DNA from: Burkholderia ubonensis subsp. mesacidophila
GTDB lineage: Bacteria > Pseudomonadota > Gammaproteobacteria > Burkholderiales > Burkholderiaceae
Assembly: GCF_002097715.1 (NCBI RefSeq)
Contig: NZ_CP020737.1
Span: 2,108,001-2,172,000 of the forward strand
Reading direction: 5' to 3'
DNA: 64,000 nt
In this document: piece after piece, positions 46,175 to 55,968 of the stretch
Layout: the number at the start of each line of letters is the position of its first letter
Position numbering within the stretch: position 1 is the first letter of the stretch
Notes under the pieces: model-generated
Told to the model about the DNA's origin: nothing
What the model saw: only the letters and a program-made list of their open reading frames with translations
Databases searched by the model: none
Translations under genes and position numbers: made by a program

Positions 46175-46823
46175 CGATGGCCTCCGATGCGGTTCCGGCC
46201 GCCGGCGCGCCGCCCGACGCGGCGCCGGCCGGCGGCGCTTCCTTGCGGGCCGCGCCGCGCGCGCCGCCGAGCAGCGCGGCGAGCCGGCGGCGGCCGCGCG
46301 CGAGCCGCGACATCACGGTGCCCACCGGCACGTCCGCGATCGCCGCGATCTCGCGGTAGCTCAAGTCCTCCATTTCGCGCAGCACGAGCACTTCCCGATA
46401 TTCGGCCGGCAGTTTCGCGAGCGCGGCATTCACGAGCCGCGCGTCCTCGCCGCGCAGCAGCTGCGCGAGCGGATCTTCCGCCGCCGGGTGCCAGTCGTCC
46501 GGCGCATCCGCTGCATCCAGCGTGTCGGGCAGCGCGACCTCGTGCGCATGCGTGCGCCGCCGCCATTCGCTGTACCAGGTGTGACGCACGATCGTCAGCA
46601 GCCACGGCCGCGCATTGTCGCCTCGGCACCCATCGACGAACCGCAGCGCCCGCACGCAGGCTTCCTGGACGACATCCTCCGCGTCGCCCGCATTGCCGGA
46701 CAGCCAGCGCGCGAGGTTGTACGCGGCGTCCAGATGCGGCAGCACGAGCGTGCGAAAGCGCTCGCCGCGCGCGGCGGCGTCGCCCGCCGCGTGCTCGTCG
46801 ACCGTCCGGCCGGATTGCCCCAC
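46164..46823 (-). CDS. ECF-type RNA polymerase sigma factor
   Basis: A 219-residue extracytoplasmic-function sigma factor. Region 2 (about residues 28-95) contains NAGDAEDVVQEACVRALRFV and RPWLLTIVRHTWYSEWRRR; region 4 (about 125-180) contains LPAEYREVLVLREMEDLSYREIAAIADVPVGTVMSRLARGRRRL. The C-terminal 35 residues are an Ala/Gly/Pro-rich extension beyond the family norm. Its stimulus is unknown; it is held by the overlapping anti-sigma factor. Confidence 0.92.
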   Translation of the reverse strand: MGQSGRTVDEHAAGDAAARGERFRTLVLPHLDAAYNLARWLSGNAGDAEDVVQEACVRALRFVDGCRGDNARPWLLTIVRHTWYSEWRRRTHAHEVALPDTLDAADAPDDWHPAAEDPLAQLLRGEDARLVNAALAKLPAEYREVLVLREMEDLSYREIAAIADVPVGTVMSRLARGRRRLAALLGGARGAARKEAPPAGAASGGAPAAGTASEAIDGL

Positions 46824-47168
46824 GTCGCCTCCTGTTGATCGATGCGGCGCCGCCGCTTTGGCCCGGCGCGCGTCGCCCGGACTGACCGTCGCGATGCGCG
46901 CGGCTCACGATCCTTACCGCCCGTCGATCGAGTTTATTCCCGCCACGAGCGAGCGGAGACGAAAAATAAACCGGGAATGGCCGCCGCACGCCGCCGGTAT
47001 CACAGGCACACGCCCCACCCATACTGGAACCGCCATGCCGTACGCTCTCCCGTTTCCGAAACATCCAGCTTCTGCCGCGGCGAGCCGCGCCCGCCGCGGC
47101 GGACTCCGCGTGCGCGCCGCGCGCCGCCGCGCCCGGTCGTGCCCCGGCCGCTGCCGCGTCCCGCGCGC
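46824..47168. other. Intergenic stretch between sigma factor and LysR genes
   Basis: 345 bases with no convincing gene. A possible ECF-type promoter for the sigma operon reads GGGAATAAAC (minus strand, around 46944-46935), with GGTAAGG about 16 bases on, but the match is weak. The part next to the LysR gene (about 47080-47168) is extremely GC-rich and has many small hairpins without T-runs. Confidence 0.5.
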
Positions 47169-48080
47169 CTACGGCGTGCCGCTCCAGTAGCCGGCGCGCG
47201 CGTACGCGTCGCGCAGGTAGTCGATGAAATAGCGCACGCGCGCCGGCACGTAGCGCTGCTGCGGATAGACGGCGAGGATGTCGTAGTCGGGCAGCGCATA
47301 GTCGTCGAGGACGGTCTCGAGCTCGCCCGTCTCGAGCTGCGCGGCGATCTCCCAGGTCGAGCGCCAGCCGAGCCCGAGCCCTTCCGACGCCCAGCGGTGC
47401 AGCAGTTCGCCGTCGTTGCAGTCGAGGTTGCCCGTCACGCGCATCGTGACGATCTTGCCGTTGCGCTGGAAGTACCAGCCGCGGTTCTGGCCGCCCTGCA
47501 GGTTGAACGCGAGGCAGTTGTGCTTCAGCAGGTCGTCGAGCGCCTTCGGGCGGCCGTGCCGGCGGAAATAATCCGGCGTGCCGCAAACGACCCGCCGGTT
47601 CGACGCGAGCTTCACCGCGACGAAGTTCGGATCGACCGCGCCGCCGATCCGGATCGACAGGTCGTAGCCTTCGCGCACGAGGTCGACGACCCGGTCGGTC
47701 AGGTTGAACGACAGCTGCATGTCCGGCTTGTCGGCGAGAAAGCCCGGCGCATGCGGCGCGACGTGCTTGCGGCCGAACGCGGCCGGCGCGGACACGATCA
47801 GGTGGCCGCTCACCGCGCGCCGCCCGGCGGCCAGCTCGTTCTCGGCCTGGTCCCACTCGGCGAGCAGGCCGCGGCAGCGTTCGAGGAACGCCGCGCCCTC
47901 CTCGCTGACGACGAGCCGCCGCGTCGAGCGGTACATCAGCTTCACGCCGAGACGCTTCTCCAGCGCGTCGATGCGCCGTCCGAGCACGACCGGCGACACG
48001 CCCTCCTCGAGCGCGGCGGCCGCGAGGCTGCCCGCGTCCGCGACCCGCACGAACGTCTCGATCTGCTTGAAGCGGTCCAT
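47169..48080 (-). CDS. LysR family transcriptional regulator
   Basis: A 303-residue regulator with an N-terminal HTH (FKQIETFVRVADAGSLAAAALEEGVSPVVLGRRIDALEKRLGVKLMYRSTRR) and a periplasmic-binding-protein-like effector domain. The ATG at 48080 follows GGAGACACGAG; the longer frame upstream is not supported. It is divergent from gcl with 169 bases between, so it probably controls the glyoxylate operon. The effector is unknown. Confidence 0.92.
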   Translation of the reverse strand: MDRFKQIETFVRVADAGSLAAAALEEGVSPVVLGRRIDALEKRLGVKLMYRSTRRLVVSEEGAAFLERCRGLLAEWDQAENELAAGRRAVSGHLIVSAPAAFGRKHVAPHAPGFLADKPDMQLSFNLTDRVVDLVREGYDLSIRIGGAVDPNFVAVKLASNRRVVCGTPDYFRRHGRPKALDDLLKHNCLAFNLQGGQNRGWYFQRNGKIVTMRVTGNLDCNDGELLHRWASEGLGLGWRSTWEIAAQLETGELETVLDDYALPDYDILAVYPQQRYVPARVRYFIDYLRDAYARAGYWSGTP

Positions 48081-48249
48081 CTCGTGTCTCCTGGATGACG
48101 ACGGCCGGCAGAGGCCCGGCACACCGTCATTCAATACTTTTAGTTTCGAAAAAAGCGACTCCGGCTGATCTTATCAAACCTTTGATGCATCCCTAAAGTG
48201 TCTCCAACAGACCGATTCGCAAGATCCGCAAACATTCAAGGAGACATTC

Positions 48250-50025
<1,776 letters not shown>

Positions 50026-50065
50026 CCCGCAACATTCCTACTGACCGACCGAAGAGGCTTAGCTC

Positions 50066-50875
50066 ATGCCGAAGTTTGCAGCCAACCTGACCATGCTGTT
50101 CAACGAAGTGCCGTTCCTCGACCGCTTCAAGGCGGCCGCGGACGCGGGCTTCGACGCCGTCGAGTTCCTGTTCCCGTATCCGTACGCGAAAGAGGAACTC
50201 GCCGAGCGGCTCGAAACGCACCGCCTGCGCCTCGTGCTGCACAACCTGCCCGCCGGCAACTGGGACCAGGGCGAGCGCGGCATCGCGTGCCTGCCCGATC
50301 GCGTCGGCGAGTTCCAGGAAGGCGTCGGCCGCGCGATCGAGTATGCGAAGGCGCTGAAGGTGCCGCAGCTGAATTGCCTCGTCGGGATTCCATCGGCGAG
50401 CACGCCGCGCGACACGACCTTCGTGACGATCGTCGACAACCTGCGCTTCGCGGCCGATGCGCTCAAGCGCGAAGGCATCCGCCTGCTCGTCGAGCCGTGC
50501 AACGGCTTCGACATCCCGGGCTTCGCGCTGAACCGCTCGACCGAAGGGCTCGACGTGATCCGCGCGGTCGGTTCGGACAACCTGTTCCTGCAGTACGACA
50601 TCTATCACATGCAGCGCATGGAAGGCGAACTGGCCGCGACGATCGAACGCAACCTCGCGTCGATCGGCCACGTCCAGCTCGCGGACAACCCGGGCCGCAA
50701 CGAGCCGGGCACGGGCGAGATCAACTACGCGTTCCTGTTCGCGCTGCTCGACCGGCTCGGCTACGGCGGCTACGTCGGCTGCGAATACAAGCCTCGCAGC
50801 ACCACGACGGAAGGTCTCGGCTGGCTGCAAAGCGTCGCCGGCTGCGCGCCGGGCTCGGCGCGCCGCGCCGCCTGA
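50066..50875 (+). CDS. hyi: Hydroxypyruvate isomerase
   Basis: A TIM-barrel xylose-isomerase-like enzyme interconverting hydroxypyruvate and tartronate semialdehyde. The 269-residue protein starts MPKFAANLTMLFNEVPFLDRFKAAADAGFDAVEFLFPY and keeps LVEPCNGFDIPGF and GYVGCEYKP with the metal-ligand Glu residues. It lies 40 bases after gcl, in the standard order. Confidence 0.94.
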   Translation: MPKFAANLTMLFNEVPFLDRFKAAADAGFDAVEFLFPYPYAKEELAERLETHRLRLVLHNLPAGNWDQGERGIACLPDRVGEFQEGVGRAIEYAKALKVPQLNCLVGIPSASTPRDTTFVTIVDNLRFAADALKREGIRLLVEPCNGFDIPGFALNRSTEGLDVIRAVGSDNLFLQYDIYHMQRMEGELAATIERNLASIGHVQLADNPGRNEPGTGEINYAFLFALLDRLGYGGYVGCEYKPRSTTTEGLGWLQSVAGCAPGSARRAA

Positions 50876-50917
50876 GCATCGCCCTTTCCGTCATCGCCCA
50901 ACAAGGAGACATTGAAC

Positions 50918-51823
50918 ATGGCAACCATCGGTTTCATCGGCCTCGGCATCATGGGCGCGCACATGGCGCGCAACCTGCTCAAAGGCGATCATCAGCTCGT
51001 CGTGAACGGCGCGTTCCCGATTCCCGACGACCTGCGCGCGAGCGCAAAGGTCGTCGCGAACTCGACCGAAGTCGCGAAGCATGCGGACATCATCGTCTCG
51101 ATGGTTCCGGACACGCCCGACGTGCGCAACGTGCTGTTCGCGGACGACGGCGTCGCGAAGGGCCTCACCGCCGGCAAGCTCGTGATCGACATGAGCTCGA
51201 TCTCGCCGCTCGACACGCAGGCATTCGCGAAGGACATCAACGCGCTCGGCTGCGACTACCTCGACGCGCCGGTGTCCGGCGGCGAAGTCGGCGCGCGCGA
51301 GGCGACGCTGACGATCATGGTCGGCGGCCCGGAGCAGGCCTTCGAGCGCGCAAAGCCGCTGTTCGAACTGATGGGCAAGAACATCACGCTCGTCGGCGAC
51401 AACGGCGCGGGCCAGACCTGCAAGGTCGCGAACCAGATCATCGTCGCACTGAACATCGAGGCCGTCGGCGAAGCGCTGCTGTTCGCCGCACGCTCGGGCG
51501 CCGATCCGGAACGCGTGCGCCAGGCGCTGATGGGCGGCTTCGCCGCATCGCGCATCCTCGAAGTGCACGGCGCGCGGATGACGAAGCGCACGTTCGATCC
51601 GGGCTTCCGCATCGAGCTGCACCAGAAGGACCTGAATCTCGCGCTCGACGGCGCGCGCAAGCTTGGCCTCGCGCTGCCGCACACCGCGAGCGCGCAGCAA
51701 CTGTTCAGCGTCTGCGCGTCGCACGGCGGCAAGGCATGGGATCACTCGGCGCTCGTGCGCGCGCTCGAGATCATGTCGAACTTCGAGATCGCGCAGCCGC
51801 AGGCGCAAGCCAAGGTCGCCTGA
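50918..51823 (+). CDS. glxR: 2-hydroxy-3-oxopropionate (tartronate semialdehyde) reductase
   Basis: Reduces tartronate semialdehyde to D-glycerate with NAD(P)H. The 301-residue beta-hydroxyacid dehydrogenase has the Rossmann motif GFIGLGIMGAHMARNL, the signature LDAPVSGGEVGAREATLTIMVGG, and the catalytic lysine in GAGQTCKVANQIIV. The ATG at 50918 follows AAGGAGAC; a TTG two codons upstream is less likely. Last gene of the operon; a GC hairpin without a T-run (51831-51862) follows it. Confidence 0.95.
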   Translation: MATIGFIGLGIMGAHMARNLLKGDHQLVVNGAFPIPDDLRASAKVVANSTEVAKHADIIVSMVPDTPDVRNVLFADDGVAKGLTAGKLVIDMSSISPLDTQAFAKDINALGCDYLDAPVSGGEVGAREATLTIMVGGPEQAFERAKPLFELMGKNITLVGDNGAGQTCKVANQIIVALNIEAVGEALLFAARSGADPERVRQALMGGFAASRILEVHGARMTKRTFDPGFRIELHQKDLNLALDGARKLGLALPHTASAQQLFSVCASHGGKAWDHSALVRALEIMSNFEIAQPQAQAKVA

Positions 51824-51969
51824 CGCAACCGTGCGCCGTCCGCCGCCGTCGCGGACGCGCACCCACGCCACACTTGCGGTTCCGCGTGCCGGATCGCATC
51901 GATGCGCGCGTCGTCGCGCATCACCGTGGGGCGCCCCGCCACGCATCGCGGTTCGCGTGCGACGGGGCG

Positions 51970-51998
51970 AAAAACGCCGCTCTGGGCTGAGAGCGGCG
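51970..51998 (-). terminator. Orphan intrinsic terminator on the minus strand
   Basis: Perfect 9-bp stem (51975-51983 and 51990-51998, loop of six) followed on the minus strand by five T (51974 to 51970). No annotated gene is read in this direction between kbp and here, so it must end some other transcript. Confidence 0.75.
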
Positions 51999-52117
51999 AG
52001 GTGGGGTCCGCAGCGGCACCCGGCGACGCCGGGGAAGCCTTGGTCGGTCAGACGTCGTCGTCGGGTGTCCGTCTGTCGGATTTCACGTCTTACACTTCTT
52101 TACGTTCGCGCGCGCAA
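51970..52117 (-). ncRNA. Candidate small RNA between glxR and kbp
   Basis: On the minus strand TTGCGC (52117 to 52112), a 17-base spacer and TGTAAG (52094 to 52089) form a promoter. Transcription from about 52082 would run about 113 nt to the terminator at 51970. The transcript can form a CAGACG/CGTCTG stem, a CCCGGC/GCCGGG stem and the terminator hairpin, and has no convincing ORF. I do not recognise the family. Confidence 0.4.
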
Positions 52118-52171
52118 TAAGTCATGCAATTGACGCCGCGACCGCCTACACTTTCGCCACGCCTTTCGAGA

Positions 52172-52213
52172 AAACCGCCGCGCGCGCATTCGTGCCCAGC
52201 GCGGTGTTTTTTT
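52172..52213 (+). terminator. Possible attenuator in the kbp leader
   Basis: Imperfect GC hairpin (ACCGCCGCGC... with GCGCGGT) followed by seven T (52207-52213), about 50 bases before the kbp start. It looks like a terminator read towards kbp, so it may be an attenuator or the end of upstream readthrough. Confidence 0.35.
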
Positions 52214-52261
52214 CGCCCCTTCACGGCGCGTTTTCTTTTCAACCACCTAAGGAGTGCAACG

Positions 52262-52732
52262 ATGGGTCTTCTTTCGTTTATCAAAGAGGCGGGTGAAAAA
52301 CTGCTGGGTCACGCCGACGCGCAAGCGGCGGAAGATCCGAATGCCGCAAACCAGACCGCGGCCGATGCGATCAAGAATTACATCAACACGCAAGGCCTCG
52401 ACACGTCGAACCTGACCGTTGCGTTCGACGGCGCGTCGCGCACCGTGACGCTGTCGGGCAGCGTCGCCGATCTCGACACGAAGGCCAAGGTCAAGGTCGC
52501 GGCCGGCAACGTGCAGGGCGTCGCGGGCGTCAACGACGACGACCTCCAGCCGGACGATCCGGAAGTCCAGTACCACGACGTCGTGTCCGGCGACAATCTG
52601 TGGAAGATCGCCGAGAAGTACTACGGCGACGGCACGAAGAACACCGTGATCTTCGAAGCGAACAAGCCGATGCTGTCGAGCCCCGACCGCATCTATCCGG
52701 GCCAGAAGCTCGTGATTCCGCCGCAGTCCTGA
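52262..52732 (+). CDS. kbp: Potassium-binding BON/LysM protein Kbp (YgaU)
   Basis: A small cytoplasmic protein which in E. coli binds K+ and helps growth under potassium stress. The 156-residue product has an N-terminal helix (MGLLSFIKEAGEKLLGH), a BON domain (about 35-95: NYINTQGLDTSNLTVAFDG, VTLSGSV) and a C-terminal LysM domain (about 103-152: YHDVVSGDNLWKIAEKYYGDG, IYPGQKLVIP). AAGGAG precedes the ATG at 52262; the long upstream frame is shadow. Confidence 0.93.
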   Translation: MGLLSFIKEAGEKLLGHADAQAAEDPNAANQTAADAIKNYINTQGLDTSNLTVAFDGASRTVTLSGSVADLDTKAKVKVAAGNVQGVAGVNDDDLQPDDPEVQYHDVVSGDNLWKIAEKYYGDGTKNTVIFEANKPMLSSPDRIYPGQKLVIPPQS

Positions 52733-52757
52733 TCGCTCGCGCAGGGTCGCAAAACGA

Positions 52758-52782
52758 AAAGGCAGGCCATTGGCCTGCCTTT
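52758..52782. terminator. Bidirectional terminator between kbp and ansA
   Basis: Symmetrical stem AAAGGCAGGC / GCCTGCCTTT with a short loop between two converging genes. The flanking A-rich and T-rich runs let it serve both strands. Confidence 0.8.
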
Positions 52783-52811
52783 CTCATTGGCGCCGGACGC
52801 AACGCGTACGG

Positions 52812-53831
52812 TCAGCAGGTGTCGAACAGGCGCTGCAGGTCGTCGCGTGCGCCGATCCCGTTCGCGAGCGCAAGCATCAGCAGCACGCGCGCCTTGAACG
52901 GGTTCAGCGAGCCCGCGCTCACGAAGCCGAGCGCATCGTCGCAGGCCGCGCCGTTCTTCATCACGTGCCCCGAGCCGACCCGCGACGCGCGGACCACGAC
53001 GACGCCCTGCTTCACCGCGTCGGCGAGCGCCGCCTGCAGCGTCGCATGGATCGAGCCGTTGCCGGTGCCCGCGACGACGAGCCCGCGCACGCCGGCCGCG
53101 ACGAGCGCATCGACTGCGGTGCGCGTGACACCGGCATAGCTGGCAACAACCTCGACCGCCGGCCATTCATTACGCATCGCCAGTTGCGAATCGCGAGGAC
53201 GCGTCACGCGCCGCGCGAATTCGACGCGGCCGTCCTGCACCCAGCCGAGCGCGCCGAGTTCCGGCGACTGGAACGCATCGACCGCGTAGGTGCTCGTCTT
53301 CACGACGTCGCGCGCGCCGTGGATCCGGTTGTTGAACGCGACCAGCACGCCCTGCCCGCGCGCGGCCGGATGCGCCGCGACCGTCACCGCGTTGAGCAGG
53401 TTGAGCGGGCCATCGGACGACAGCGCAGTCGCCGGGCGCATCGCCGCGGTCAGCACGACCGGCTTGTCGCCCTGCACGGTCAGGTGCAGCGCGTAGGCGG
53501 TTTCCTCGAGCGTGTCGGTGCCGTGCGTGATCACGATGCCGTCGACGGCGTCGTCGGCCATCAGCGCGCCGATGCGCGCGGCCAGCGTGTTCCACAGCGG
53601 CAGCGCGAGATCCTTGCTGTCGATGCTGGCGACCTGCTCGGCGTCGACGCGCGCGACCGACGCGAGCGCCGGCACCGCGTCGAGCAGGAAGTTGACGCCG
53701 AGCGCGCCGGCCTGGTAGCCGGCCGTGCTGGCGGCGTCCGGTGCGGCCCCGGCGATGGTGCCGCCGGTGGCGAGGACGGCGATGCGCGGCAGGGCCGGCG
53801 ACGAAGCGGAAGCGGAGTGCGGAGTATTCAT
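52812..53831 (-). CDS. ansA: L-asparaginase
   Basis: Hydrolyses asparagine to aspartate and ammonia. The 339-residue protein has the two catalytic threonine motifs: IAVLATGGTIAG (residues about 17-28) and GIVITHGTDTLEETAYAL (about 98-115). No signal peptide is apparent, so it is probably cytoplasmic although the sequence resembles type II enzymes. No Shine-Dalgarno sequence precedes the ATG; TACAAT is seven bases upstream. Confidence 0.94.
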   Translation of the reverse strand: MNTPHSASASSPALPRIAVLATGGTIAGAAPDAASTAGYQAGALGVNFLLDAVPALASVARVDAEQVASIDSKDLALPLWNTLAARIGALMADDAVDGIVITHGTDTLEETAYALHLTVQGDKPVVLTAAMRPATALSSDGPLNLLNAVTVAAHPAARGQGVLVAFNNRIHGARDVVKTSTYAVDAFQSPELGALGWVQDGRVEFARRVTRPRDSQLAMRNEWPAVEVVASYAGVTRTAVDALVAAGVRGLVVAGTGNGSIHATLQAALADAVKQGVVVVRASRVGSGHVMKNGAACDDALGFVSAGSLNPFKARVLLMLALANGIGARDDLQRLFDTC

Positions 53832-53838
53832 GGGCGCG

Positions 53839-53844
53839 ATTGTA
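53839..53844 (-). promoter_or_regulatory. -10-like hexamer of ansA, seven bases before the ATG
   Basis: TACAAT (53844 to 53839 on the minus strand), CGCGCCC, then the ansA ATG. The third case in this window of this layout without a ribosome-binding site. Confidence 0.48.
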
Positions 53845-53984
53845 ATGGCTCACGATCCGGGCACGATAGCCCGGCATGCGCGCCGTCGCATGCCCGGCGC
53901 GTGCGCATCATGGTTTGTCCCGATCGCCCGCGCACGCTTTTCGTCAACGCGGGTCCGGCCCGCCACGTTATAGAAAGTGCTGTT

Positions 53985-54013
53985 TTGGTGTTTTCACATT
54001 GAATCGCCATAAT
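53985..54013 (+). promoter_or_regulatory. Candidate psiF promoter
   Basis: TTGGTG (53985-53990), a 17-base spacer and CATAAT (54008-54013). It leaves a leader of about 80 nt. Confidence 0.5.
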
Positions 54014-54100
54014 CGGAGCGCGCGGCGCGATGCGTCCCCGCTATGCGTCCCGCTTCGCCACGGCGTCAATAAAACGCAATTCACCCCATGGGAGTGTCAA

Positions 54101-54391
54101 ATGAAAATCCAATCGCTCGTAGCCGCACTGCTCGTCGGCGGCATGCTCGCTTCCCCCGCATTCGCGGCGAACAGCCAGCAGGACAAGATGAAGGCCTGTA
54201 ACACCCAGGCCGCCGGCAAGACGGGCGACGAACGCAAGGCATTCATGAAGGACTGCCTGTCGGCGAAGCCGGCGAAGGCGACGTCGCAGCAGGACAAGAT
54301 GAAGGCCTGCAACAAGGACGCCGCCGGCAAGAAAGGCGACGAGCGCAAGGCGTTCATGAAGAGCTGCCTGAGCGCCCAGCCGGCCGCCTGA
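54101..54391 (+). CDS. PsiF repeat family exported protein
   Basis: A 96-residue protein of unknown function. Residues 1-22 are a signal peptide ending ASPAFA. The mature part is two tandem PsiF repeats of about 36 residues, each SQQDKMKACN...AAGK.GDERKAFMK.CLSA with two cysteines. The family is named after a phosphate-starvation-induced E. coli gene. GGGAGTGTCAA precedes the ATG; the longer upstream frame is not coding. Confidence 0.92.
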   Translation: MKIQSLVAALLVGGMLASPAFAANSQQDKMKACNTQAAGKTGDERKAFMKDCLSAKPAKATSQQDKMKACNKDAAGKKGDERKAFMKSCLSAQPAA

Positions 54392-54605
54392 TCCCGCCTC
54401 GCCCGTCATCAATGCCGCGCACCGTTTACGACGGGCGCGGCATTTTTGTTGCACGCGCATCGGCATCCGCACACGCCCGGCACAGGATGCGGCAATTCGC
54501 CGCGTTTTCTTCTATGATGGCTGCAATGCGGCCCATCCAAGCATAAGAAGCGCCATCGGGCCGCCCTCGACACGGACGCGCACACCGCGTCAAACGGAGG
54601 CTTGG

Positions 54606-55046
54606 ATGGCATGGAGACAACACCGCTGGTTCCGCCGCTGGGTGCTCGTGATCGTATTCTGGGCCGTCCCCGTCGCGATCGTCGCGGTGCGCGAGATCCG
54701 CGAGGAAATGGCCTACAACAAGGCGGACCTGCAGCTCGCGCTGACCACCTGGCAGCTGACCGATGCGCAGCGCGCCGCCGGCGCCGCCGCGCGCTGTCAC
54801 GGCGGGCCTGACGAAGCGCGCGCGGCCGGCTGCCCCGCCGACGTGCTCGCCGCCAATGCCCCCCGCCAGCAGGCCGCGCGCGACGAGTACGTGGTGCGTC
54901 GCAACACGCTCGCAAGCTACCTGTGGCATGCGTTCGTCGGCTACTGGGTCGTGCCGGCCGCGTTCCTGTTCGCATGCGGCGTCGTCATCGCGCTGATTCG
55001 CCGCGCGCTGCGGCGGCCGCCGATCAAGCCGCCGATGCCGCACTGA
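54606..55046 (+). CDS. Hypothetical two-helix membrane protein
   Basis: A 146-residue protein I do not recognise. It has a membrane helix at about residues 11-29 (RWVLVIVFWAVPVAIVAV), a soluble segment of about 75 residues with two cysteines (ARCHGGP, AAGCPAD), a second helix at about 108-130 (VGYWVVPAAFLFACGVVIAL) and a basic Pro-rich end. GGAGG lies nine bases before the ATG. It seems to be a single-gene unit. Confidence 0.75.
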   Translation: MAWRQHRWFRRWVLVIVFWAVPVAIVAVREIREEMAYNKADLQLALTTWQLTDAQRAAGAAARCHGGPDEARAAGCPADVLAANAPRQQAARDEYVVRRNTLASYLWHAFVGYWVVPAAFLFACGVVIALIRRALRRPPIKPPMPH

Positions 55047-55213
55047 CGCGCGCGTCGTCGCACCACGCCCGCCCTCCCATTGCCAGCAAGCCGTCGGCGC
55101 ATTCGCTCGCCGCGCCGGTGAGCGTGTGTGCGCCGTTCGTTGACGTAGCGCGACACGACTTGACAATTTGACGCTTTTTCACCTCCGGATGAAAAGCCGC
55201 CTGTAATCCGCTG

Positions 55214-55222
55214 TGATATAAC
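55214..55222 (+). promoter_or_regulatory. Extended -10 promoter of the SYLF lipoprotein gene
   Basis: TGATATAAC: an extended TG with TATAAC (55217-55222). A perfect TTGACA lies at 55160 but is too far upstream to pair with it. Confidence 0.5.
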
Positions 55223-55287
55223 TTCCGACGTGATCCGCCCCTCGAGCGGCGCGACTCACCCTGAATATCACCCGATGGAGAAGAACG

Positions 55288-55875
55288 ATGCAAAAACGGA
55301 ATCTCGCACTGAAAGCCGCCGCCGCGCTCATCGTCGGCAGCCTCGCGCTCGCCGGTTGCACCACGACCCCCGACAAGCCCGACACCGCCGCGACCAATGC
55401 GTCGAAGCGCCAGGCGATCGATTCGAGCGTCGACGCAACGCTGTCGCGCCTGTATTCCACGGTCAAGGGCTCGCGTGAGCTCGTCGCGAAATCGCGCGGC
55501 GTGCTGGTGTTCCCGGAAGTGCTGCAGGCCGGCTTCATCCTCGGCGGCCAGACCGGCAACGGCTCGCTGCGCGTCGGCGGCAGCACGGTCGGCTACTACA
55601 ACACGTCGTCGCTGTCGGTCGGCCTGCAGGCGGGCGCGCAATCGAAGGCGATCGTGTTCCTGTTCATGACGCAGGAAGCGCTCGACGAATTCCGCGGCTC
55701 GGACGGCTGGGCCGCCGGCGCGGGCGCGTCGGTCGCGCTGGTGAAGATGGGCGCGAACGGCGCGGTCGACACCAACACGGCCACCGCGCCGGTGCAGGTG
55801 ATCGTGCTGACGAACGCCGGCCTGATGGGCGACGTGTCGATCAACGGCACGAAGGTCACCAAGCTGAAGATCTGA
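55288..55875 (+). CDS. BPSL1445-type SYLF (Ysc84) domain lipoprotein
   Basis: A 195-residue outer-membrane-type lipoprotein. The signal peptide ends in LALAGC with the lipid-bearing Cys24. The rest is a SYLF/Ysc84 domain (SRGVLVFPEVLQAGFILGGQTGNGSLRVGG, TSSLSVGLQAGAQSKAIVFLFMTQEALDEFR), a fold that binds phosphoinositides in eukaryotes and is of unknown role in bacteria. The B. pseudomallei homologue BPSL1445 is a known lipoprotein antigen. Confidence 0.92.
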   Translation: MQKRNLALKAAAALIVGSLALAGCTTTPDKPDTAATNASKRQAIDSSVDATLSRLYSTVKGSRELVAKSRGVLVFPEVLQAGFILGGQTGNGSLRVGGSTVGYYNTSSLSVGLQAGAQSKAIVFLFMTQEALDEFRGSDGWAAGAGASVALVKMGANGAVDTNTATAPVQVIVLTNAGLMGDVSINGTKVTKLKI

Positions 55876-55913
55876 CGCACGCCGCCCGCGCACCGCGCGG
55901 GCAACCCATGTGC

Positions 55914-55948
55914 AAACGGCGATGCCCTCGCGGGCATCGCCGTTTTTT
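55914..55948 (+). terminator. Rho-independent terminator of the SYLF lipoprotein gene
   Basis: Perfect 14-bp stem (55914-55927 and 55932-55945), loop TCGC, followed by a run of eight T that starts within the stem. Confidence 0.92.
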
Positions 55949-55968
55949 TTGCGCCTGCGCGACACGCG

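Noticed and set aside
47035..47190. 51-codon Arg-rich ORF beginning MPYALPFPKHPASA
   Set aside because: It overlaps the end of the LysR gene, has no ribosome-binding site and its composition is that of GC-rich noncoding DNA.
51824..52261. Riboswitch (TPP- or cobalamin-like words such as CTGAGA and GGGGAAGCC) before kbp
   Set aside because: The words do not occur in the order or spacing of those riboswitches, and the gene downstream is not a vitamin gene.
54175..54388. Tandem DNA repeat of about 100 bases
   Set aside because: It is the two PsiF protein repeats of one gene, not a mobile or CRISPR repeat.
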